Shown here piece by piece: positions 36,733-45,519 of a stretch of DNA of 60,704 bases. Source of the stretch: Rhodospirillaceae bacterium (GTDB lineage: Bacteria; Pseudomonadota; Alphaproteobacteria; GCA-2721365); assembly GCA_002721365.1 (NCBI GenBank), contig PBKC01000052.1, positions 1-60,704 of the forward strand, written 5' to 3'. Positions within the stretch are counted from its first letter, which is position 1. Each line of letters begins with the position of its first letter. The notes below the pieces were generated by a model that saw only the letters and a program-made list of their open reading frames with translations, did not search any database and had not been told where the DNA came from. The position numbers and the translations under genes are program-made.

Positions 36733-37761
36733 CTAGAGGCTGACTGCCCGGCCTTCCTTCGCCGACTGCAGCAGGGCGTCGATCACCCGGTGCACGGCGA
36801 GAAGCTGCTCGCCATTGGCGACCGGCTCACGATCGTCACGAATGGCATCGAGGAAGTCGACCAGCACCGCGCGGTGGGTGTCGTGGGGAAAATCCATCGG
36901 ATCGCCGCCGCCACCTGTCTTGGCGGCCTCGCCCGCGGTTTCCATGCTGCCGTCATGATAGTGCACGGTGAGCTCGGCGCCGGCCATCACCGCCGTGGCA
37001 TTGTCGCCGATGATCTCGATCCGCTCTTCGAACCCCGGATAGGCTGCGGTCGTCGTATCGAGGATGCCGATGGCGCCGTTCCTGAAGCGGAGCGCGCCGC
37101 AAACCGTGTCTTCGGTCTCCATGCGATGAAGCGGAGTCGTGGTCGCGAAGGCGGTGACCGCCTCCACCGGGCCGGCGAGGCTGAGCAGCAGGTCGAGCGT
37201 GTGGATCGCCTGGGTAATGAGCACGCCGCCGCCATCGCGTTCGAGCGTACCGCGCCCCGGATGGTCGTAATAGCCTGCCTGCGAGCGCCACCAGCGAAGC
37301 GTGCAGCCCGCGCTGGCGATCTGTCCGATGCCCCCCTCGCCCAGCAGCTGCTTGAGCCTCAGGGATGCGGGCCGGTGGCGGAATTGAAGGACAAGCCCCA
37401 GCTTCACCCCCGCTTTCCGGCAGGCAGCGACGATCGCTTCTCCCCGCTCCGTATTGATTTCGAGCGGTTTCTCCAGAAGGACATGCTTTCCCGCCGCGGC
37501 GGCCCGTTCGACCAGTTCGAGATGAGAGGCGGGCGGAGTGAGGATCATGACGGCGTCGATCGACGGGTCGTCGAAGATCGCGTGCGCGGTATCGGTCAGC
37601 GGCAGCCGGAACTTTTCGCCGAAGGCCCGCCGCCGCTCCGCCGACGGACTGTAGGCCGCCACGACCTCGGCCCGGTCGGTGACGTCCTTCAAGCTCTTGG
37701 CATGAGGCGTCACCGCCATGCCCAGGCCGATGAGGCCGATCCCAATTTTCTGCTTCGCCAT
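36733..37761 (-). CDS. Gfo/Idh/MocA family oxidoreductase
   Basis: A 342-residue NAD(P)-dependent dehydrogenase. The Rossmann motif IGLIGLGMAVTPHAKSLKDV opens the chain, EKPLEINTERGEAI is the signature loop near residue 95, and QAIHTLDLLLSLAG near 185 contains the family's catalytic His region. It oxidises or reduces a sugar or inositol-like compound. It is 18 bases upstream of the DUF1772 gene. A stretch AT-richer than its surroundings (37868-37905) lies about 110-145 bases upstream of its ATG and may hold its promoter. Confidence 0.9.
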   Translation of the reverse strand: MAKQKIGIGLIGLGMAVTPHAKSLKDVTDRAEVVAAYSPSAERRRAFGEKFRLPLTDTAHAIFDDPSIDAVMILTPPASHLELVERAAAAGKHVLLEKPLEINTERGEAIVAACRKAGVKLGLVLQFRHRPASLRLKQLLGEGGIGQIASAGCTLRWWRSQAGYYDHPGRGTLERDGGGVLITQAIHTLDLLLSLAGPVEAVTAFATTTPLHRMETEDTVCGALRFRNGAIGILDTTTAAYPGFEERIEIIGDNATAVMAGAELTVHYHDGSMETAGEAAKTGGGGDPMDFPHDTHRAVLVDFLDAIRDDREPVANGEQLLAVHRVIDALLQSAKEGRAVSL

Positions 37762-38012
37762 TGCGCCCCTCCCCTCGTCATGCCGCGACCGGCGTCGTTT
37801 GCGGCATGATATCGTCGGGTGGCGTCATTGACGACTAGGGCGTCACGTGCCCGAGCAAGTGTGACTCTTCACTCTAAATTGTTGATATTACTTATATATC
37901 TTCGGCCAGCCATACTCGGCTGTTCGATGGCTGCTCCAAGGCAGCCCGGTGTGCGGACGTCGAAGGGACGACCGCAACACCATGCTTTCCGAGGCGAGGC
38001 CGCGCTTCGCGC

Positions 38013-38864
38013 CTAGTTCGCGCTGACGGCGGCCCGAGAGTCGCTCTCGCCGGCTCCGTCAGCGGCATCGACCGTCTTTTCTATCTCGCCGCAAAGGCCG
38101 GGCAAGGCTTCCAGAGCCGCTGTCCGCAGCTCGATCGCGCCGCCTTCGAAGGAGACTTTGGCGATCCCGACCGTGGTCGGGAGAGACACCGAAGAGTCCC
38201 CGCTCGGCAGAGCGACATAGGTGAGATAGCCGCCTGCGACGCCATAGGCAGGCGCCGCGGGGGGCACCATGCAGCCGTCGACGACCCGTGCGTCCGCCGG
38301 GACGGCGAGGTCGGTCATCGACAGGGCGCCCTTCAATCCCGCTAGTCCGCCGGTTTCGGTTTCGCTCCCCAACGCCACGACCAGGGATTGCAGAGCCCTG
38401 GAAACGGCGCTCTGGAAGTCGCCGAGCTCGTCGGCCGTCACGGCCTTCTTCAGATGCGACTTGGCGATCATGGCGTTGACCCAGGCCCCCTCTATCGCGG
38501 GGCCCCAGACGTCGGCATCGGCGTGATCGCGAAGCCACTGAAGACGGGGAATGGCGCCGGTCGGATCGGCGGATTGCCCGACACCCGCGTCATAGACGGG
38601 GTCGTCCCGACCGACCAGAGCATTCAGCGCCCGGTGCCCAGCTTTCTTGTAGGGGCTGAAACCGCTCTCAGTGAGCTTCGATGATTGATCCAGGATGGCG
38701 GTGACGGCTTCGATATCGGTCAGGGCCTTCATGGCCTCACCGTGCGGATCGAGTCCGTCCGCCGCCGCGACCCCGCTGCTGCCGGCGAGAACCGTCAGCG
38801 CGAGGAGGGCGACTGCGCCCGCTTTCAGCGAGCGCAGTCCCTGATTGACCTTCAAGGCCTTCAT
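38013..38864 (-). CDS. Exported hypothetical protein next to a PQQ dehydrogenase
   Basis: A 283-residue protein with a signal peptide (about 1-34, ending VAAADG). The mature chain is Ala/Gly-rich with two cysteines (DGCMVPP, GLCGEIE). It has no haem motif and does not look like a cytochrome cL or like MxaJ. It follows the PQQ dehydrogenase gene by nine bases on the same strand, so the two are likely cotranscribed and share the periplasm. I do not recognise a family. Confidence 0.75.
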   Translation of the reverse strand: MKALKVNQGLRSLKAGAVALLALTVLAGSSGVAAADGLDPHGEAMKALTDIEAVTAILDQSSKLTESGFSPYKKAGHRALNALVGRDDPVYDAGVGQSADPTGAIPRLQWLRDHADADVWGPAIEGAWVNAMIAKSHLKKAVTADELGDFQSAVSRALQSLVVALGSETETGGLAGLKGALSMTDLAVPADARVVDGCMVPPAAPAYGVAGGYLTYVALPSGDSSVSLPTTVGIAKVSFEGGAIELRTAALEALPGLCGEIEKTVDAADGAGESDSRAAVSAN

Positions 38865-38873
38865 GTCCAGGCG

Positions 38874-40544
38874 TCAGCGGGACGACGTCTGGGTCGACTT
38901 CCCGGAAACGAAGGCGGTGAGCACCGACGGGCCCGTCTCCTTCGTCAGCTCCGGTACCTCGAGGAAGCCAGGATCGCCCGCAGCGACGACGACGTAGCGC
39001 TGGCCGTCCATCGTGTAGGTCGCCGGCGGCGCGACGATGCTGGCGCCGGTGTCGTGGTGCCAGAGCATCTTCCCCGACTTGCCGTCATAGGCGGCGAAGG
39101 TGCCGTCGAGCAGGCCGGTGAAGACCAGCGATCCCTTCTCCGCCGATTGGCCCTTCGATCCGTAGTCCATGACGAGGGCGCCTCCATTGGCCGGCAGGCC
39201 GAGATGGTCGCGCCACGAGAAGACGCCGGTCCCGACGTCGACCGCGTTGATCCAGCCGGAATTCGGCCCCACCAGGCTGGGGAAGTCGCCGCCCAGATAG
39301 AACTGTCCGGCGACATATTCGGCGCTTTCGTATCCGGTCCACTTCCCGCACTGATTGGTGCTCGGTACGAAGAAGGTATTGGTCACCGGATCGAAGGCGC
39401 CGCCGTTGTACTCCACGCCGCCATTGGTGTTCGGACAGGCGTAGTTGTTGCCCTCCTGCGGCGGCTGAGTGTCGTGGTTGAGCTGATAGCTCACCGGCGT
39501 ATGGCTGACGAGATCACCGGTCTTGGCGTCGAGGATCCAGAAATTGCCGCCCTTGTCGCCGGCCGCGACCAGCTTGGCCTGCTTGCCGCCGACCATGCCG
39601 GTGAACAGGACCGGTGGCATCGCCGGGTCCCAGTCATGCGTGTCGTGAGGGATGAACTGGTGGTACCACTTCACCTTCGGCTTGGGGCCGGAGATGTCGA
39701 GGGCGATCATCGAGTCGGTGTAGAGATTGTCGCCCTTGCGGACCGTACCCAGGAAGTCGGGCTGCGGATTTCCGGCATCGACGTAGAGCGTATCGGTGGT
39801 CGGGTCGATCGCCAGACCGCTCCAGATCGCCCCGCCGCCGCGTTTCCAGGAATCGCCGGCCCAACTGTCATGGCCGGGCTCGCCGGGCCCTGGAATGCTG
39901 TTCCACTGCCACAGGCGGTCGCCGGTCTTGGGGTCAAAGGCGCTGATATTGCCGATGCCGCCCCAGTCGCCGTTCGAGACTCCGATCAGAATCGCGCCCT
40001 TATAAGGGACCGGCTGCATCGTATAGAAGCTGTTCTCCGGGTTCCGGACCGTCTGCTTGTCCCAGACCTCCTTGCCGGTCTTGGCATCGACGGCGACGAG
40101 GTGGCCGTCGACCCTACCCATGAACAGCGTGCCGTCGAGAATGGCGACGCCGCGATTGCGGGGGAACCCCACAACCTGCTCGGGCTCGGAATTGTACGTC
40201 CACTTGAGCTTGCCGGTCTTGGCATCGACGGCATAGATGTCGTTGCGTGAAGACGTGATGTAGACCGTGCCGTCCCAGACGATCGGCGAGGCCTCGATCG
40301 GCGCCTGATCCGGGATGTCGAAGGTCCACGCGGTCTTCAACTGGTCGATGTTCTGAGCATTGATTTCCTGCTCGTCGACTTGGCGGTTGCCGCTGTAGTC
40401 GCCTGCGGGAAGAACCCAGTTCGAGCTGTCGGCACCTGACTTCATCAGATCGTCGGCCGAGGGGCCGGTCCTGGCCATCGCCAGACCGGGCAGAGCCATC
40501 ATAGCGACTCCGGCGAGCAACGCGCTCTTGCGTAAGCTGTTCAT
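38874..40544 (-). CDS. PQQ-dependent dehydrogenase, alcohol/methanol family, lanthanide-type motif
   Basis: A 556-residue periplasmic beta-propeller with a signal peptide (about 1-24). W-motif repeats such as AVDAKTGKLKW, AVDAKTGKEVW, AFDPKTGDRLW and AYDGKSGKMLW are clear. HDTHDWDPAMPP places the catalytic Asp at 304 and a second Asp at 306, the +2 position that marks lanthanide-using enzymes (Ala in MxaF). The metal Asn is likely Asn259 (DAGNPQ); the usual Glu is replaced by Asp193 (NGDWGGIG). The adjacent-cysteine disulfide of methanol dehydrogenases is missing. Substrate unknown. Electron acceptor genes are absent nearby; only an exported orphan follows. Confidence 0.88.
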   Translation of the reverse strand: MNSLRKSALLAGVAMMALPGLAMARTGPSADDLMKSGADSSNWVLPAGDYSGNRQVDEQEINAQNIDQLKTAWTFDIPDQAPIEASPIVWDGTVYITSSRNDIYAVDAKTGKLKWTYNSEPEQVVGFPRNRGVAILDGTLFMGRVDGHLVAVDAKTGKEVWDKQTVRNPENSFYTMQPVPYKGAILIGVSNGDWGGIGNISAFDPKTGDRLWQWNSIPGPGEPGHDSWAGDSWKRGGGAIWSGLAIDPTTDTLYVDAGNPQPDFLGTVRKGDNLYTDSMIALDISGPKPKVKWYHQFIPHDTHDWDPAMPPVLFTGMVGGKQAKLVAAGDKGGNFWILDAKTGDLVSHTPVSYQLNHDTQPPQEGNNYACPNTNGGVEYNGGAFDPVTNTFFVPSTNQCGKWTGYESAEYVAGQFYLGGDFPSLVGPNSGWINAVDVGTGVFSWRDHLGLPANGGALVMDYGSKGQSAEKGSLVFTGLLDGTFAAYDGKSGKMLWHHDTGASIVAPPATYTMDGQRYVVVAAGDPGFLEVPELTKETGPSVLTAFVSGKSTQTSSR

Positions 40545-40869
40545 CGTTTTTGCCTTCTTGCTCGATTACGGTTCGTTTGCGCACCACCCATCCGCGCTGG
40601 ATACCGTTGCCGCGGTATCGTCGTTCTGCCGGTACGCCCCTGGCTGACAGGTGGCTGCCCCCGCTCGCTTGTCAGCCAATTGCGAAACGGACGTTGAGGG
40701 CCGATCGTTCCGGTACGGGCTTTGCACTGCGGTACTATCTGCCGCGCGGAATGACCCGAGCGCTCACCCTTGCATCACCGCGCATCGCGACCGGGCCTGC
40801 GCCTCTTGGCGTTAAGTAACCAACTGGTTACTATCCGTCCGGGCCCCTGAGCCCGGAGGAGATCGCCCC
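40545..40869. other. Gap between PQQ dehydrogenase and acyl-CoA dehydrogenase genes
   Basis: A 325-base divergent gap. The left part shows GCTGACAGG...CGCTTGTCAGC, an inverted repeat of the core GCTGACA/TGTCAGC near 40641-40678. The right end has the promoter and operator listed separately. No gene seen. Confidence 0.6.
40806..40834 (+). promoter_or_regulatory. Sigma-70-like promoter overlapped by a perfect palindrome, before the acyl-CoA dehydrogenase gene
   Basis: TTGGCG (40806-40811), a 17-base spacer and TACTAT (40829-40834) form a plausible -35/-10 pair. AGTAACC-AACT-GGTTACT (40815-40832), a perfect 7-base inverted repeat, covers the spacer and most of the -10, the classic place for a repressor. 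The symmetry is of TetR-type style. No TetR gene is in the window. Confidence 0.6.
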
Positions 40870-42003
40870 ATGTATCTGACCGACCGTCACGAGATGATCC
40901 GCGACATGGCGCGGGACTTCGCCGAGCACGAGATCCGGCCGATCGTCGCCGAGCTGGACGAGAGCGAGCGCTTTCCGGCCGAGCTTTACGACCGCATGGC
41001 GGGACTGGGGATGATGGGCATCTGCGTGCCCGAGGAACTGGGCGGCGCCGGAGCCGACGCCCTCTCCTACGCCCTGGTGATGGAGGAGCTGTCGCGCGGC
41101 TACGCTTCGGTCGCCGACCAGTGCGGATTGGTCGAGCTGATCGCGACCCTGCTGGTCGAGCATGGCACGCCAGCTCAGCAGGAGAAGTATCTGAAGCCTC
41201 TGCTGAAGGCCGAGAAGCGCTGCGCCTACGGCATCACCGAGGCCGAGGCGGGCTCGGACGTCGCCGGCCTGCGCACCTTCGCCGAGCGCCGCGACGGCGG
41301 CTGGGTGCTGAACGGCGGCAAGCTCTGGATCCACAACGCACCGATCTGCGACTTCGCGGTGGTGCTGACCCGCACCGACAAAACCGCCGGGCATCGCGGC
41401 ATGAGCATCTTCATCGTCGACCGAGACTGGAAGGGATTCAGCTCAGGCCCCAAGGAGCACAAGATGGGTCAGCGCGCCTCACTCGTCGGCGCGCTCAACT
41501 TTGATAATGTCGAGATGCCTGAGGACGCGCTGTTAGGCCCCGAGAACCGAGGCTTCCACATCATGATGAGCGTCCTCGACAAGGGCCGCATCGGTATCGC
41601 GGCGCTGGCCGTCGGCATCGTCCAGGCCGCCCTCGACGCCTCGGTCGACTACGCTAGGCAACGCAAGCAGTTCGGCAAGGCGATCGGCGAGTTCCAAGGC
41701 GTCCAGTGGATGCTGGCCGACATGGCCAAGGACTGCCACGCGGCGCGCCTCCTGGTCCACGACGCCGCGACGAAGTACGACGCCGGCAAGAAGCCCACGC
41801 TCGAATGCTCGATGGCCAAATGCTTCGCCGCCGACGCCGCCGTCCAGCACAGCGCCAACGCGGTGCAGATCTACGGCGGCAGCGGCTATATCCGCGGCTT
41901 CGAGGTCGAGCGCCTCTACCGCGACGCCAAGATCACCCAGATCTACGAAGGCACCAACCAGATCCAGCGCATGATCATGGCCCGGCAGCTTCTGGCGGGG
42001 TAA
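40870..42003 (+). CDS. Acyl-CoA dehydrogenase
   Basis: A 377-residue flavoenzyme. YGITEAEAGSDVAGLRT (first signature), QFGKAIGEFQGVQWMLADM, and QIYGGSGYIRGFEVERLYRDAKITQIYEGTNQ (in parts; catalytic Glu in IYEGT, near residue 360) are all present. The EGT-type glutamate is like short- and branched-chain enzymes. It carries out alpha,beta-dehydrogenation of an acyl-CoA in the cytoplasm. GGAGGAG precedes the ATG. The gene is monocistronic and under the palindrome-covered promoter. Confidence 0.94.
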   Translation: MYLTDRHEMIRDMARDFAEHEIRPIVAELDESERFPAELYDRMAGLGMMGICVPEELGGAGADALSYALVMEELSRGYASVADQCGLVELIATLLVEHGTPAQQEKYLKPLLKAEKRCAYGITEAEAGSDVAGLRTFAERRDGGWVLNGGKLWIHNAPICDFAVVLTRTDKTAGHRGMSIFIVDRDWKGFSSGPKEHKMGQRASLVGALNFDNVEMPEDALLGPENRGFHIMMSVLDKGRIGIAALAVGIVQAALDASVDYARQRKQFGKAIGEFQGVQWMLADMAKDCHAARLLVHDAATKYDAGKKPTLECSMAKCFAADAAVQHSANAVQIYGGSGYIRGFEVERLYRDAKITQIYEGTNQIQRMIMARQLLAG

Positions 42004-42092
42004 GTGCGGCAGAAGGTTGACGTCGCCCTCATACAGGGGGCCACCGATTGTGCACTCTCGACCGCACCTCCGCCCCCGTTCCCTCCATAACT

Positions 42093-42230
42093 CTCGTCTT
42101 CCTCCGGCTTGACCGGAGGACCTACTAGCCGCGATCGTTGTTCACGCAGTTGGCCCAGTCGCGCCCTTATAGCGGCGCTAAGAGGCGCTTCCGGGACGGT
42201 GGGTCCTCCGGTCAAGCCGGAGGACGACGA
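42093..42230. repeat. Pair of type C repeats in inverted orientation
   Basis: CCTCCGGCTTGACCGGAGGA (unit 42093-42125) and its inverse CCTCCGGTCAAGCCGGAGGA (unit 42199-42230) lie about 75 bases apart in the 324-base gap 42004-42327. The same arrangement is seen between tctC and tctB. Nothing else is visible in the gap. Confidence 0.75.
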
Positions 42231-42327
42231 TCTTCCTGGAGAGGACTGCGTAGCTGTCGGTGTCCTGACGGACACGGATCGTCCTGATACCTTCTCCACT
42301 CGCTATCCGACCGGTGAAGAGGCACCC

Positions 42328-43296
42328 ATGACAGCAGACGACCGACTGCACCCCCAGGCCGCGGCCCTCGTCGCGCAGGTCGCGACGTCCGGACTGCCGC
42401 CGTCCTACGCGGTGCCGCCCGCGGAGGGCCGTCGGATCGTCGTCGAGCGTGCGCGCCGTTTCTTCGGGGCGCTTCCCGCCGTGGCGCGGAGCCATGACGA
42501 CTGGATCGTCTGGGAGGGCCGCGCGATCCCGATGCGGATTCACCAGCCTCTGTTGGATGGGAACGGTGACGAGGCACTGCCCGTCATCGTCTATTTCCAT
42601 GGCGGCGGCTGGGTGCTGGGCAGTCTCGACAGCCACGACCACGGCGCCCGCGCCCTGTGTGCGGCGGCTGGCGCGATCGTCATCTCGGTCGGGTACCGGC
42701 GGGCGCCGGAGCATCCCTTCCCCGCCGCCGCGGAAGACGCCGACATCGCCGTCCGCTGGGCCGAGACGTCCGGACCGAGCATCGGCGGCGACCCGTCGCG
42801 GATCGTGGTCGCGGGTGACAGCTCGGGCGGCAATCTCGCGGCGGTGGCGGCCCTTGCCGCACGCGAACGGGATTCCAGATCCCTCCGCATGCAAGTCCTG
42901 ATCTGCCCGGCCCTCGACGCCGGCTGCGACTCGCCCTCCTTCACCGCCTGCGCCGACGCCCCGTTCCTCAGCGCCGAGGGCATGCGATGGTTCTGGGAGA
43001 CGTATCTCGCCGGATCGGCGGAGACGGCCAGGGAGGACTGGCATGCCTCGCCCATGGCCGCGCGCAATCTCGCCGGCCTGCCGCCCGCGTTACTGCTCGC
43101 CGCCGGCGTCGATCCGCTGCGCGACGAGGCCGCGGCCTATGCCGAGCGCCTGGTGGCCGCGGGCGTCCCCGCGACCTTACGGACCTTTGAGGGCATGCCG
43201 CACGGCTTCTTCCAGGCGCAGGGGGTGCTGGACGACGCTCGGACGGCGGCGGCGTTGGCCGGCCGGATCCTGCGGAAAGCCTTCGCCAAACCCTAG
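42328..43296 (+). CDS. Alpha/beta hydrolase, hormone-sensitive-lipase type esterase
   Basis: A 322-residue carboxylesterase. YFHGGGWVLGS (oxyanion hole, His91-Gly-Gly-Gly), VAGDSSGGNLA (nucleophile Ser165), LLAAGVDPLRDEAAAYAERL (Asp, near 265) and MPHGFFQ (His near 295) complete the HSL-family triad. The ATG at 42328 gives the normal length; an upstream frame to 42109 reads the repeat. Likely cytoplasmic and acting on short acyl esters. Alone on its strand. Confidence 0.92.
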   Translation: MTADDRLHPQAAALVAQVATSGLPPSYAVPPAEGRRIVVERARRFFGALPAVARSHDDWIVWEGRAIPMRIHQPLLDGNGDEALPVIVYFHGGGWVLGSLDSHDHGARALCAAAGAIVISVGYRRAPEHPFPAAAEDADIAVRWAETSGPSIGGDPSRIVVAGDSSGGNLAAVAALAARERDSRSLRMQVLICPALDAGCDSPSFTACADAPFLSAEGMRWFWETYLAGSAETAREDWHASPMAARNLAGLPPALLLAAGVDPLRDEAAAYAERLVAAGVPATLRTFEGMPHGFFQAQGVLDDARTAAALAGRILRKAFAKP

Positions 43297-43406
43297 GCGA
43301 CCGGGCTTCTCCAGAGGTATGGGTCGCGCTCCAGAGAAAGGGTGCACCTTCACCATTTCCCGCAGCCGCACCCCCTCACACTGCCATAAACCCCTTAAAC
43401 ACGATG

Positions 43407-43434
43407 TTGACCAGGGACATACAACCGTTACTAT
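43407..43434 (+). promoter_or_regulatory. Sigma-70-like promoter before the AT-rich orphan
   Basis: TTGACC (43407-43412), a 16-base spacer and TACTAT (43429-43434), 56 bases before the ATG at 43490. A good match by eye; not proved. Confidence 0.5.
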
Positions 43435-43489
43435 TTGTCGGCAGGCTAGGCACCGGCGACCCTTCTGCGAGCGACATCGGGGTGGAGCT

Positions 43490-43927
43490 ATGACCGACTG
43501 GGATCATCAGGACGAACGCCCACCCGACTTAACGTATTCTCGGCTACCGACCTTGCCGTTCTTCAGAGGATCGGTTCCGCTCAAGATCTATGAGAGCGAT
43601 CAGTACATATTTGCCACCAGCAAGGATGTAGAAACAAATCTGGAAATATATAATAAAGAAAAAATCGAACTTCGATATCACTATGTGATGGCCGTAAAAG
43701 ATAAAGAAACAAAATCAATCATTTACTATATTACACTAGAAGAAAGAAAGGCACCCTATCTCTTCTTTTGTTATTTTGGAACGGACGGGACTCATTATAA
43801 TTTGGGCAAGTGGGACGGCCCGGTCCCAGCCGATATCGACAGCTTCATTGTCAAAGCTTTCGAGTTCCTTCGAAAGAAGCTGCACATAACGGAAGGGGCC
43901 TACCTGGTTCTGAACCTAGTCAATTGA
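43490..43927 (+). CDS. AT-rich hypothetical protein
   Basis: A 145-residue protein without signal peptide or helices long enough for the membrane. It is rich in Lys, Tyr, Ile and Glu (EIYNKEKIELRYHYVMAVKD, KSIIYYITLEERKAPYLFF), ending HITEGAYLVLNLVN. The middle (about 43590-43800) is strikingly AT-rich with AAA, ATA and TAT codons avoided elsewhere in the window, so recent transfer is likely. GGTGGAG precedes the ATG. Longer frames upstream start inside the esterase gene and are rejected. No family recognised. Confidence 0.7.
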   Translation: MTDWDHQDERPPDLTYSRLPTLPFFRGSVPLKIYESDQYIFATSKDVETNLEIYNKEKIELRYHYVMAVKDKETKSIIYYITLEERKAPYLFFCYFGTDGTHYNLGKWDGPVPADIDSFIVKAFEFLRKKLHITEGAYLVLNLVN

Positions 43928-43970
43928 TGGCCCCTGACGTCGGTCTTTCCTCATATCCGCGGCATGCCGC

Positions 43971-44432
43971 TCAGCCCGGCGGTGCCGCCTCCTCTTTCGC
44001 CTTCTCTGCATCGCCACCCTTCTGGAATCGCGACGCGCCGTAGCGGAGCAGCAATGCGGCGCCGGCGAGCACGAGGATCGAGACCGCGAGAATGATGATC
44101 CGCTCTTCGCTCAGCGCCTCGACCTCGACGAGGGTGCGGGTGATGACGGTGATGGTGACGTAGAGCAGGAACTCGACCGGCAGCTCGTTGGTCTGGAAGT
44201 AGATCCCGACCATGGCGCCGAGCTCCAGATAGATGAACAACAGCAGGATGTCGTGAATGCCGGCGCTGCCGTGCTCGATCATCTCCAGATAGTCGGCCAC
44301 CGCCGACCAGACGATGGTGCCGCCGATCACGAACAGCGCCAGGAGCTGGAAAGTGCGCACCAGCCGGTCGCCCACGCGCTCGACGGTATCCTCGACCCGC
44401 TCGCCCAACCGCTCCGCCCGCTTCAGTTCCAT
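43971..44432 (-). CDS. PsiE-like membrane protein
   Basis: A 153-residue membrane protein with four helices and the PsiE-typical FQLLALFVIGGTIVWSAVADY, FIYLELGAMVGIYFQTNELPVEF and VITRTLVEVEALSEERII, ending in a short Lys/Glu tail. PsiE was named for phosphate starvation induction; its function is unknown. The ATG at 44432 has GGGGGAGAGG upstream; a longer frame to 44516 is rejected. Confidence 0.85.
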   Translation of the reverse strand: MELKRAERLGERVEDTVERVGDRLVRTFQLLALFVIGGTIVWSAVADYLEMIEHGSAGIHDILLLFIYLELGAMVGIYFQTNELPVEFLLYVTITVITRTLVEVEALSEERIIILAVSILVLAGAALLLRYGASRFQKGGDAEKAKEEAAPPG

Positions 44433-44609
44433 GCCTCTCCCCCTATGTCCGCCTGTCGACCCCGAGATCGCCTTCATACCTGCGTGCCCGAAGATCGCAA
44501 GCCGGACGGAGACCATCCTATCATCATTCCGAATTGATCATCGCCATAGCTATCGGGAAGCATGATATAGGAGTCGCAGACTGCGAGAGCCCTTCTAGGG
44601 AGAGTCGCC

Positions 44610-45482
44610 ATGCATCCCCTCAGCCCGTCCGACCTCAGGATCTTCGAAGCGACGGCGCGTCTCGGCGGCATGAACCGGGCCGCGAGCGAGCTCAACACGG
44701 TCCAGTCCAACGTCACCACGCGAATCCGTCATCTGGAGGCGCAGCTCGATTCGAAGCTGTTCGAGCGTCACGGTCGCGGCATATCACTGACCTCGGCGGG
44801 GCACCGGCTGCTGCCCTACGCCCGGCGGATCGCCGCCCTGCTCGGAGAAGCGCAGCGCGCGGTCCGGGACGAGGGGGCACCGGCCGGGCCCCTCACCATC
44901 GGCTCGCTGGAGAGTACCGCGGCGATCCGGCTGGCGGGCCGGCTCACCGCCTATACGACCGCCTTTCCGGACGTCGACCTGACCTTGAGGGCGGGGACGA
45001 CCTGCGAGATGGTCGACCAGGTCCTCGACCACACGCTCGAAGGCGCCTTCGTGTGCGGGCCGGTCGATCATCCCGACCTCTGCGAGGAGACGGTGTTCGA
45101 GGAGGAACTGGTCCTCATGTCCGCCGCCGTCTTCCCGTCAGCCGAAGCGGCCCTGGATGCGAAAGGCTTGCGGGCGATCGTGCTTCGCGAGGGGTGCAGC
45201 TATCGCCAGAAGCTCGAGGCCTTCCTTGCGCGACGGGGAATCGCCGGTGCCCGGAAGCTCGAATTCGGCACGCTGGAGGCCATCGTCTCCTGCGTCGGCG
45301 CCGGCCTCGGGATCACCATGCTGCCGCGAGCCCTGGTCACCGAGGCACACCGGACAGGGCGCATCGCGCTTCACACCCTGCCGCCCGAGGAGGCGCGGGT
45401 CGAGACGGTGTTCGTCCGACGCCGCGACGCCTTTCTTTCGACGGCCCTGACGGCCTTCCTGGAGACCGTGCGATCCGGCTGA
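44610..45482 (+). CDS. LysR family transcriptional regulator
   Basis: A 290-residue LysR protein: N-terminal winged helix LRIFEATARLGGMNRAASEL...NVTTRIRHLEAQLDSKLFERHGRG (in parts, residues 8-60) and a co-inducer domain from about 90. It is followed on the same strand by an MFS gene, with an inverted repeat between them. AGGGAGA precedes the ATG. It probably regulates the transporter and itself. Confidence 0.92.
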   Translation: MHPLSPSDLRIFEATARLGGMNRAASELNTVQSNVTTRIRHLEAQLDSKLFERHGRGISLTSAGHRLLPYARRIAALLGEAQRAVRDEGAPAGPLTIGSLESTAAIRLAGRLTAYTTAFPDVDLTLRAGTTCEMVDQVLDHTLEGAFVCGPVDHPDLCEETVFEEELVLMSAAVFPSAEAALDAKGLRAIVLREGCSYRQKLEAFLARRGIAGARKLEFGTLEAIVSCVGAGLGITMLPRALVTEAHRTGRIALHTLPPEEARVETVFVRRRDAFLSTALTAFLETVRSG

Positions 45483-45519
45483 TGAGCATGTCGGATCAGG
45501 CATATCACCGAGCGCGATA

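Noticed and set aside
37861..37872. Third copy of the GTGA-type palindrome (GTGACTCTTCAC)
   Set aside because: Arms are GTGA/TCAC with a 4-base spacer, unlike the GTGAC-N3-GTCAC form of the two sulfur sites, and it is far from any sulfur gene.
38685..40250. A 521-codon plus-strand frame
   Set aside because: Antisense to the PQQ dehydrogenase with its clear repeats and active site.
43043..43489. Longer N-terminus for the AT-rich orphan
   Set aside because: The extension is Arg/Pro-rich shadow sequence of the esterase gene; promoter and Shine-Dalgarno signals point to the ATG at 43490.
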